A model generated the notes under the pieces. That model made no database searches, was not told the DNA's origin, and was given only the letters and a program-made list of their open reading frames with translations. From the NCBI GenBank assembly GCA_028711675.1, contig JAQTRT010000211.1, positions 1-5,516 on the forward strand: DNA of 5,516 nucleotides, read 5' to 3'. The stretch is from a bacterium. Lineage in GTDB: Bacteria; Spirochaetota; JAHITG01. A program made the translations under genes and the position numbers. Below, in pieces: positions 1 through 5,516 of the stretch. The first letter of the stretch is position 1. Each line of letters opens with the position of its first letter.

Positions 1-1
1 G

Positions 2-316
2 ATGATGCTGGCTTATTTGAAGCTGAAGGAAAAAAGAAGGTTCAGGCGCGTGGGTATCCACCGGGATGTCGTTCTTTCCACTGCCGGAGAAGAAAGATTC
101 AAGGTAAAGCTCATCGATATCAGCCGCGGCGGAATTAAATTCCTTTATTACCGGGACAGGATCAGGATCGAACAGGGCATCAGGCTGAACAACCGGTACT
201 TTGAGGTCATGCTCCTGAGCAAGGACCTTGACCACAGGATCATCCGGATCATGTTCCGTAATGTCATGACACGGGCCCAGTTCAGGGACCTGGTCGAGCA
301 GCTCCGCAAGGCGTGA
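2..316 (+). CDS. PilZ-domain protein (putative c-di-GMP receptor), 5' end possibly outside the window
   Basis: 104 residues from the first in-window ATG, about the size of one stand-alone PilZ domain. Both signature elements of PilZ c-di-GMP binding are present: an arginine motif R-x-x-x-R at residues 12-16 (inside KEKRRFRRV) and D-x-S-x-x-G at residues 39-44 (DISRGG), followed by alternating hydrophobic strands and a C-terminal helix (about 90-103). In the family this pair of motifs clamps a c-di-GMP dimer and the protein then acts on a partner such as a motility, secretion or polysaccharide machine; the partner here is unknown. It looks cytoplasmic, with no signal peptide or membrane segment. 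The ATG lies at base 2 with a second ATG at base 5, so no ribosome site can be seen and the frame could continue upstream as the end of a longer protein. It converges on the A2M gene with a 15-base gap and is not in an operon with it. The family call is firm; the start is not. Confidence 0.85.
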   Translation: MMLAYLKLKEKRRFRRVGIHRDVVLSTAGEERFKVKLIDISRGGIKFLYYRDRIRIEQGIRLNNRYFEVMLLSKDLDHRIIRIMFRNVMTRAQFRDLVEQLRKA

Positions 317-331
317 ACACCAGGGTCTTCC

Positions 332-3300
332 TTACTTCTTCCCGCTTCTTTCCAGGATCGTGATGCTGTCCGACGCGGTATTGGCGTACACTTCAGGGAA
401 ATACATGGACGAGGCTATGCAGGGAAGAGCCTCATAATCGCCCGGTATCTCGGCCCTCAGCCTGTATTTAATCACACGGCTGGTATCTTCACGGTACCAG
501 TAATAATGAGTAATGAAGAAGACGGCTTTTTCATCCCTGAACTCATTATGCGTCCACCAGTTCTTTACGGATTCCCGGTCCACGATCTCGCACCCGGCCG
601 GGATATAATCCTCGATCATAATGTACTGCAGAGGGCTTTTTGCATCGAGCGTCAGTGTCACTTCTATCTCCTCGCCCGAATTCACCACTTCGTTCAGAGG
701 CTGCAATTCCTCTTTCACCACTACCCCTTCCTTGTTCTTGATCTTCTTCACGACCTCATATTTCCGCTGGACCTTGATGTGTTTCGATTCCGCCTTGATC
801 ACCTTCTCATAATTAAAATAATGGAGAGCCAGAGTGACATAAAGCCGGCCTTTCCCGGTTTTGGTGATCTCCACGGTGTTCGCCCCTTTCTTCAGAGAGG
901 AGGCGGGCAATGTGATCTTGCTCTTTGAATCAAGGACATTCCCGGGATTAACGGCGGAGTCCAGGACCTCTTTCTGGTTCACTTTCACGCTGTACCGGTA
1001 ATCCGCCTTCAATTCGCCGGTCCTGTCCAGGTACTCGGCGAACGCGTACACCACATTGGCCGTATCCTTGGTGGAGGACCAGTAGGTCCCGTCTCTCTTG
1101 GTAAGGAGCCAGTTGATCGTCTTGGCGATCAAAGGGTCCTCCGTATCGTACATGACCATGGCCTTCAGCGCATAGGAAGTGGTCTCTACATCGTTCCGTT
1201 CCCAGGAATAATGGAATCCCTCACCTGTAAAATAGCAGAAAAGGTCACCTTCATCCGCCTTTTCCTTGATCCGCGTGATGAGCTGGCCTGCTTTTTTCTT
1301 CTCGCCTATCCTGATCAGGGCCATGGCCAGCAGGGACCGGCCGTAAACGGTCAGATTGGTCCTGCTCTCGTACAGTTTCACGATACTTTTTTTATCCGGC
1401 TGGGGGAGATAACTGATGGCATAAGCCATATATGCCTTCTGGTCACCGGCCTTCTCTTTCCCGAATAAATTCATCAGCGCGCGTGCACCGTTCTCATAAA
1501 CATTCTCCTCAACCTTGAAATCAGCCTGCCGGGCGATACTGAGGCCGTACAGGACATACGCAGTCATGTACGCATGGGTCTCATCGTTCGTCCACCATCC
1601 CCAGCCGCCGTCTCCGTGCTGAAGTTCATATAATCTTTTCAGTCCTTTCTCCACCATGTCAGGGAGCTGTTTCAGGATCTGCGGTTTCTCCAGCCCGAGT
1701 TTCTGGATGGACTGCGCCACGATCACATCCGGCAGGAACCGCGACATGGTCTGCTCCACGCAGCCGTACGGATACCCGATGAGGTACTCAAGAGAGTCAA
1801 GCATGGCCGAAGCGATGGAGGCGCTGGCCAGCAGGTCCATGTCCGTGGTTTCCATGATAGCGGATTCCGGGAGATCGATGGTTTTAACAATTGACTCCTT
1901 CTCCCCTTTTATGATTGCGGACTGGATGCTGTTCCTTCTCAGGCCGTGGGCCAGGACAGGGATCTTCAGTTTCATGGCATCCGATTCTTCATCTGTCAGC
2001 GACTTCAGGAGGAATTCGGCCGTACCGGCCCTGGTGGCCTGCACTTTCCAGTCGAACCTGTAATCACCTCCTGAAGTGATGGTCCGGGACTGGTTCACCT
2101 TCGTGGTCATTTCCACACCGCTCACGTTCAGTTCCGAGCGCACTTCTTTATCCGACTTCAAATAATTATGGACGATACCTGAAATGGTGAGCCTGTCATC
2201 CTGTGTGATGAACCTTGGTATCTCAAGCCTGCAGAGGAGATTCTTGAACGTAATGGTCTCCTTCTTCAGGGACCCGACCCTGGTATCTTTGGTCAGGACC
2301 CTTACCGTGGCCCGCCATGTGGTCAGGGTATCCGGCATCTTGATCTTGATCACGGCAAGGCCTTCCCCGTCGGTCCTGATAAAAGCGGACCAGAAAGCCG
2401 TATCCGGGAAATACTCGCGGATCTCGGGCTCTTTTAATTTCCCGTCCCTGCTGCCATCGTCCTTGGCCGACTTCTTCGCCTCGGCCGCAGGAGCGGACTC
2501 GCTTCTCGCCAGGTCCGCGGACCGTTCATCCTCGGCCATCGCTCCACTTGCCAGCTTGGACTTATTCACTGCCTTTTTTCTCCCGTAAAAATAAGTATAA
2601 AAGGAGTTAGCGGTATTGACATAGTCATACACGCGGCTGTAGAAGAACTGCTGGATGTCCTGGACGAACTCCTCCTGGATGTAATACAGCGAAGCATCCA
2701 CGAGGCCCATGGACAGTTCGGCCCGCACGGGCTTGTTCCGGCTGTCCGTGACCTTGATCTTGAACTGCGCCTGTTCGCCGGGCCCGTAAACCTCCTTGTC
2801 CGGAATGATCTGCACGTTCAGGAATTTTTTCCTGGGCAGTACGATCACGTTCTTGCTTTGATTATTGATCTTGTTATCCTTGATGATGGTCACCATGTAG
2901 TAAAAATTCGGGGCCAGGTCCTCGGTCATGGCCATATCCAGGACAGCTGAACTGGAGTTCAGTTTCACGACCTGATAGTTGATAAGGCTTTCCGCCTCAT
3001 AGGTGATGAGCGCATAGGTCTTGGAATAAGGCGACTGGATCATGACCGTAGCTTCATCCCCTATCTCATACTGGTCCTTGTTGAAGAGCATATTGATGCT
3101 GGAATAATTATAATGGCTGTCCCAGGAATAATCAGCCACATAGATGTTCCGTTCGGTCGTGACCTCCCGTCCTTTCTTGTCCTTGGCCTTTATTTTTACA
3201 TAATAATTCCCTTTTTCGTCAGGTACGAACGCATAGACCCCCTTGCCGTTCGGTTCGGTCCTGATCTTCTCCTTCAGGACTTGTTTATAACTCTCCTGAT

Positions 3301-5272
3301 AGCGGTCCTTGCGGTACTTGTATTCGTAAAGGGTAATGGTCATCTCACCCTCGAACGCGTAAGGTTTGCCCTCGATATCCTGGCCGCTGTAATTGATCAG
3401 CACCTTCTGGCCGGGCTTGTACATGTAATTATCCGTGGTCAGGTTGATCCCGAACCCGGCCTGGGAGACACGGATGGAGGTGCTTCCCTCTATCATGCGC
3501 CGGGATTTATCCGTGACCTTGATGCTTACAGAGTAGCTGGAATCGTAGGGAAGGTCCTTTGTCTTGAAAATGATCCGGCACCGGCCCTTCTCATCCGTTT
3601 CAGCTTTCCCTTCCATGAAGAACTCGCTGTACCGGCCGTAGCCCCGGCGGCCGGAATAATCCTCATCCCAGTAATACCAGGAATATGGGTAATAATACCA
3701 GTACGGCAGGGAATACTGGTTATATTCGATCCTGTACTCCACCAGTCCTTTTTTAACCGGCTGGCCGAAATAATACTTCACTTCGACATCTACCTGAGCT
3801 TCGTCCCCTTTCACATACGAGATCCTGGCCGGGGTCACGGACATTCTAAACTCGGGCTTCTTGTACTCCTCCACCCGGAATGCATGGTTGGCGTTTTCAT
3901 TATAGTAATAATAATCGTAACCTGATACCTGGTTACCGTCCTTGTCATACACGATGAACTGGTACCATCCCAGCTCGGCCTTGGGTTCCAGTTTCAGGGA
4001 ATCAGCCGCGGCCCCGTACTCGTTCACCTCCAGTTCTTTCTCATATATCTTCTTGGACGTGGGTGTCTGGATCACGACCTTGAACACCTTGCCATGCGGC
4101 AGGACATAGTTCAGGGTTTGGAGCTTTTCGCGTAAAACAAGTTTAAAGTTCACGGTCTGGTCAGGCCGGTAGACCGGCCGGTCCGCATAAAAATACGACT
4201 TCAGGTTCCGGCCGTTACCGGAACCGTACTGGTAAATATAAATGAAGGCCAGGTCATTATCCTTGACCGCTATGCAGTCAAAATACCGGTATGAACCGCT
4301 GTTGGTCTTTTCCATGACCGCCACGCCGTCCCTGTCCGTATCCCCCCTGGCCACCAGGTATTCACCTTCATACACCTTGATCTTAGCGTCCTTGACCGGT
4401 TCTCCTGTTATTTTATCCACTATAAAAAAGAGGGTCTTTTCCCTGTCGCTCTTGGATATGACCCCCAGCTTGGATACGGAAAGGATGGTAGCGGAGAGCA
4501 TGTCCTTGGACCTGGCCTGGACCACATAAAGGCCCGGTTCCAGGCGGCCGAGAGAGATACTGCCGTAAAAATATTTTTCCGGGATCTCCTTCTTGATCTT
4601 CTTGACCAGATTTTCCCTGGTCAGGGGGAAGGAATACGGGTTCATCTGCTGGAGCGGGCTGTTCACTTTTTTCACATCCACCGAATAAATCTCAATATCA
4701 AGGGAAGGGATATTCTGGATACTGCAGTAAACGCTGGCATCCTCCTTGGGTGTAAAGGAGGATTGGGTATACAGTTCCATATACATGTTCTTGGCATAAT
4801 GGTAATAATCAAGGACCGTATCGTAATTAACCCCTTCGGGGAACTTTTCGAAATAAACCCGGCACCACTTCTCCATGTTTTTCTCGCGTTCATAATAATA
4901 AAAATGCATGACGGCTTCATAATAAAGCCGTTCCACGTTCGGGCTCTTCGGATATTTTTTCTCGAACCGGTCCAGCTTTTTCTGGAAATTGGAATTGGCG
5001 CTGATCAGACTGTTTATTTTATTATATTCATCCTGCTCGCCGTCAGAGACTTTATAGGCTTGATCGGATTTTACGGTCTTTTCGGTCTTTGTGAATTTCT
5101 CCGGTTCTTTCAGGAAAGTTATTTTATTGCTTTTCTGCCAGGTTGCCGGGGACCTGGTTATCGCTGCCAGGACCTGGCTGACCGGTCCTTTGTTCATTAC
5201 CATGAGCATGGAAAAGAGAGAAAAAAAGAAAGAAAGGATAAGGATTTTTCCGGAAAGATCGCGGTTTTTCAT
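332..5272 (-). CDS. Bacterial alpha-2-macroglobulin family protein with intact thioester motif (envelope protease trap)
   Basis: A 1646-residue protein, close to E. coli YfhM (1653). Known role of the family: an attacking protease cuts the bait, the protein collapses around it and a Cys-Gln thioester bonds to it covalently. Layout seen: signal or anchor sequence 1-37; TPR-like helical segment about 80-168; beta-sandwich region about 180-870, with T-G-x-P at 289-292 and recurring MG strand motifs (YRPDQT 368, YVKGDE 486, YKPGQK 618, YEIGDE 735, YGPGEQ 829); bait-like segment about 897-951, rich in K, R, A, S and D; MG7 core with YFPDTAFW (954) and MPDTLTTWRAT (979); thioester domain about 1140-1425 with YPYGCVEQ, Cys1171 and Gln1174; MG-like linker 1425-1495; MG10-like C-terminus 1500-1640. 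The start is fixed by AGGAGGA four bases upstream and by the signal sequence that follows at once. No Cys follows the signal, so it is not a lipoprotein, unlike YfhM. No pbpC neighbour is seen. The family call is very secure; the target proteases are unknown. Confidence 0.96.
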   Translation of the reverse strand: MKNRDLSGKILILSFFFSLFSMLMVMNKGPVSQVLAAITRSPATWQKSNKITFLKEPEKFTKTEKTVKSDQAYKVSDGEQDEYNKINSLISANSNFQKKLDRFEKKYPKSPNVERLYYEAVMHFYYYEREKNMEKWCRVYFEKFPEGVNYDTVLDYYHYAKNMYMELYTQSSFTPKEDASVYCSIQNIPSLDIEIYSVDVKKVNSPLQQMNPYSFPLTRENLVKKIKKEIPEKYFYGSISLGRLEPGLYVVQARSKDMLSATILSVSKLGVISKSDREKTLFFIVDKITGEPVKDAKIKVYEGEYLVARGDTDRDGVAVMEKTNSGSYRYFDCIAVKDNDLAFIYIYQYGSGNGRNLKSYFYADRPVYRPDQTVNFKLVLREKLQTLNYVLPHGKVFKVVIQTPTSKKIYEKELEVNEYGAAADSLKLEPKAELGWYQFIVYDKDGNQVSGYDYYYYNENANHAFRVEEYKKPEFRMSVTPARISYVKGDEAQVDVEVKYYFGQPVKKGLVEYRIEYNQYSLPYWYYYPYSWYYWDEDYSGRRGYGRYSEFFMEGKAETDEKGRCRIIFKTKDLPYDSSYSVSIKVTDKSRRMIEGSTSIRVSQAGFGINLTTDNYMYKPGQKVLINYSGQDIEGKPYAFEGEMTITLYEYKYRKDRYQESYKQVLKEKIRTEPNGKGVYAFVPDEKGNYYVKIKAKDKKGREVTTERNIYVADYSWDSHYNYSSINMLFNKDQYEIGDEATVMIQSPYSKTYALITYEAESLINYQVVKLNSSSAVLDMAMTEDLAPNFYYMVTIIKDNKINNQSKNVIVLPRKKFLNVQIIPDKEVYGPGEQAQFKIKVTDSRNKPVRAELSMGLVDASLYYIQEEFVQDIQQFFYSRVYDYVNTANSFYTYFYGRKKAVNKSKLASGAMAEDERSADLARSESAPAAEAKKSAKDDGSRDGKLKEPEIREYFPDTAFWSAFIRTDGEGLAVIKIKMPDTLTTWRATVRVLTKDTRVGSLKKETITFKNLLCRLEIPRFITQDDRLTISGIVHNYLKSDKEVRSELNVSGVEMTTKVNQSRTITSGGDYRFDWKVQATRAGTAEFLLKSLTDEESDAMKLKIPVLAHGLRRNSIQSAIIKGEKESIVKTIDLPESAIMETTDMDLLASASIASAMLDSLEYLIGYPYGCVEQTMSRFLPDVIVAQSIQKLGLEKPQILKQLPDMVEKGLKRLYELQHGDGGWGWWTNDETHAYMTAYVLYGLSIARQADFKVEENVYENGARALMNLFGKEKAGDQKAYMAYAISYLPQPDKKSIVKLYESRTNLTVYGRSLLAMALIRIGEKKKAGQLITRIKEKADEGDLFCYFTGEGFHYSWERNDVETTSYALKAMVMYDTEDPLIAKTINWLLTKRDGTYWSSTKDTANVVYAFAEYLDRTGELKADYRYSVKVNQKEVLDSAVNPGNVLDSKSKITLPASSLKKGANTVEITKTGKGRLYVTLALHYFNYEKVIKAESKHIKVQRKYEVVKKIKNKEGVVVKEELQPLNEVVNSGEEIEVTLTLDAKSPLQYIMIEDYIPAGCEIVDRESVKNWWTHNEFRDEKAVFFITHYYWYREDTSRVIKYRLRAEIPGDYEALPCIASSMYFPEVYANTASDSITILERSGKK
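1751..1762 (-). other. Thioester motif C-V-E-Q of the A2M protein (Cys1171-Gln1174)
   Basis: The codons encode Cys-Val-Glu-Gln inside YPYGCVEQTMSRFLP (residues 1167-1181). Family knowledge: the Cys side chain and the Gln side chain form the reactive internal thioester; C-G-E-Q is usual in vertebrate A2M and C3, and C-L-E-Q is common in bacterial proteins. Val at the second position is a conservative change that keeps both reacting residues. The surrounding domain shows helical-barrel repeats near residues 1219-1244, 1355-1375 and 1393-1415, as expected for a thioester domain. Confidence 0.93.
2420..2584 (-). other. Bait-like segment of the A2M protein (residues about 897-951)
   Basis: This stretch lies just before YFPDTAFW, the place that the bait region occupies ahead of the matching YFPETW sequence in human A2M. 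It is rich in A, S, K, R, D and E, has no aromatic residue or Cys between 898 and 947, and holds 13 Lys/Arg in those 50 residues, so it should be flexible and easily cut by trypsin-like proteases. The role as bait is inferred from position and composition; the exact edges are approximate. Confidence 0.65.
5162..5272 (-). other. Signal peptide or N-terminal membrane anchor of the A2M protein
   Basis: Residues 1-37 have a charged start (MKNRDLSGK), a hydrophobic core of about 17 residues (ILILSFFFSLFSMLMVM, residues 10-26) and a c-region ending in QVLAA (33-37) that offers A-x-A-like cleavage after Ala36 or Ala37. There is no lipobox cysteine, so export by Sec and release by signal peptidase I, or retention as an uncleaved anchor, are the two options. 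The c-region between the core and the candidate site is rather long, which leaves the anchor option open. Confidence 0.8.
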
Positions 5273-5276
5273 AGAT

Positions 5277-5283
5277 TCCTCCT
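5277..5283 (-). promoter_or_regulatory. Ribosome binding site of the A2M gene
   Basis: The - strand reads AGGAGGA followed by four bases and ATG. This is a near-perfect Shine-Dalgarno sequence and decides the start at 5272 in favour of any later ATG, such as those in the signal sequence. Confidence 0.88.
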
Positions 5284-5303
5284 GTTCCGTAGTCCCTGGA
5301 ACA
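5283..5303. repeat. Inverted repeat TGTTCC-N9-GGAACA between the A2M -10 box and ribosome site
   Basis: Arms at 5283-5288 and 5298-5303 are perfectly complementary over 6 bases with a 9-base spacer. With the promoter drawn here, one arm fills the gap between the -10 box and the expected transcription start and the other abuts the ribosome site. One arm would then be outside the mRNA, so a DNA operator is more likely than an RNA hairpin. A further GTTCC lies at 5347-5351. No known regulator is recognised. Confidence 0.4.
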
Positions 5304-5331
5304 ATTATAATTTTTCTATTTTCTTAGACAA
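5304..5331 (-). promoter_or_regulatory. Putative sigma70-type promoter of the A2M gene
   Basis: On the - strand TTGTCT (5326-5331, 4 of 6 matches to TTGACA) is followed after 16 bases by a perfect TATAAT (5304-5309). The expected first transcribed base is the A at about 5297, giving a leader of about 25 bases that contains the strong ribosome site. The -10 sits in a 10-base palindrome, AATTATAATT (5303-5312). The call is based on sequence match and position only. Confidence 0.6.
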
Positions 5332-5372
5332 GTTATATTTCATAAAGTTCCATCTCAAGACAATATCCCCAC

Positions 5373-5400
5373 TTGAAATGAGAATTTCATTAATTATACT
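5373..5400 (+). promoter_or_regulatory. Putative sigma70-type promoter of the ABC-transporter gene
   Basis: TTGAAA (5373-5378, 5 of 6 matches) and TATACT (5395-5400, 5 of 6 matches) are separated by 16 bases in an AT-rich stretch. The expected start of transcription is the A at about 5407, only three bases before the first ATG at 5410 and nine before the second at 5416. If the promoter is real, the mRNA is nearly leaderless; otherwise this is a chance match in AT-rich DNA. Confidence 0.5.
5374..5389. repeat. Inverted repeat TGAAAT-GAGA-ATTTCA overlapping the ABC-gene -35 box
   Basis: The 6-base arms are perfect with a 4-base spacer, and the left arm covers five of the six bases of the proposed -35 hexamer. 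A third copy of the half-site, ATTTCAT, lies at 5337-5343 just upstream of the A2M -35 box. The placement suits a repressor site, but short AT-rich repeats arise easily by chance. Confidence 0.35.
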
Positions 5401-5409
5401 GGAAAGAGC

Positions 5410-5516
5410 ATGACCATGAAAAAAGAGACTATTTTAAAGATCGAAAAACTGGAATTTTATATTGACCAGAAGGAAATACTTAAAGAGATCAACCTTGAGA
5501 TCATCAGAGGCGAGAT
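5410..5516 (+). CDS. ABC-transporter ATP-binding protein, N-terminal fragment (cut by window end)
   Basis: 35 complete codons are visible, beginning MTMKKETILKIEKLEF. The spacing of hydrophobic residues in ILKIEKLEF and then EILKEINLEI and RGE is the standard opening of an ABC ATPase: two beta strands ending in the G-E that comes shortly before the Walker A loop. Walker A itself, Walker B and the signature motif lie beyond the window, so no substrate or subfamily can be given; the KEILK-NLEI wording also resembles SufC, among many others. Start choice is open: ATG at 5410 is three bases after GGAAAG (5401-5406), while ATG at 5416 is nine bases after it and would give MKKET. The gene diverges from the A2M gene across 137 bases. 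Confidence 0.75.
   Translation, partial: MTMKKETILKIEKLEFYIDQKEILKEINLEIIRGE

Noticed and set aside
310..340. Possible terminator between the convergent PilZ and A2M genes
   Set aside because: The 15-base gap and its flanks hold only GTG-AA-CAC, whose loop is too short, with no GC-rich stem followed by a T run on either strand.
506..928. Open frames on the + strand near the A2M C-terminus (506-928, 621-812), with similar ones at 1211-1468, 1656-2063, 2184-2588 and 4242-4529
   Set aside because: All are antisense to well-conserved A2M domains, have no family match by eye and no upstream ribosome site of note.
3640..3735. Repeated AATAATACCAG-like words as a DNA repeat array
   Set aside because: These are recurring Tyr/Trp codons of the aromatic loop in the A2M protein. 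The copies have no regular unit or spacing, so they are explained by protein composition.
3113..3925. A 270-codon open frame on the + strand opposite the A2M gene
   Set aside because: It lies wholly inside the A2M coding region on the other strand. Its translation is rich in I, V, L, F, P and H, as expected from antisense reading, and shows no recognisable domain or ribosome site.
5306..5311. A + strand TATAAT that could serve the ABC gene with a longer leader
   Set aside because: It is the other face of the palindrome AATTATAATT, and the hexamer at the right distance upstream (TGTTCC) bears little likeness to a -35 box.
4763..5413. A 216-codon open frame on the + strand that covers the A2M start and the intergenic region
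   Set aside because: It would span the A2M ribosome site and both proposed promoters, ends just inside the ABC gene, and has no domain similarity. It is an antisense shadow of the low-stop N-terminal A2M codons.

Overview
The window holds one complete large gene flanked by two short ones. Order: a small PilZ-domain protein on the + strand (2-316, possibly cut at its 5' end by the window edge); a 1646-residue alpha-2-macroglobulin (A2M) family protein on the - strand (332-5272); a 137-base AT-rich divergent intergenic region (5273-5409); and the first ~35 codons of an ABC-transporter ATPase on the + strand, running off the right edge.

The organism is a bacterium. A PilZ c-di-GMP receptor, a signal-peptide-bearing bacterial A2M of about the length of E. 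coli YfhM, good Shine-Dalgarno and sigma70-like signals, and coding DNA of roughly balanced GC all fit a diderm (Gram-negative-type) bacterium. The phylum cannot be decided from these data. No mobile element, tRNA, rRNA, CRISPR or recognisable terminator was seen.

The central gene is the main content. The predicted protein has an N-terminal signal or anchor sequence without a lipobox, a helical TPR-like segment, a long series of beta-sandwich (MG) domains, a basic and probably disordered bait-like segment, the conserved MG7 core, a thioester domain with an intact C-V-E-Q motif, and a C-terminal MG10-like domain. This is the layout of a thioester-dependent protease trap in the cell envelope. 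The usual proteobacterial partner, penicillin-binding protein 1C, is not next to it here.

The PilZ gene converges on the A2M gene with only 15 bases between stop codons, so they are not co-transcribed. The A2M and ABC genes diverge from a shared region in which a plausible promoter can be drawn for each, along with two small perfect inverted repeats placed like operators. Nothing here proves a new system. The points most worth a second look are the domain arrangement of the A2M protein (TPR-like N-terminus, Tyr/Trp-rich loop, basic bait) and the compact divergent control region.
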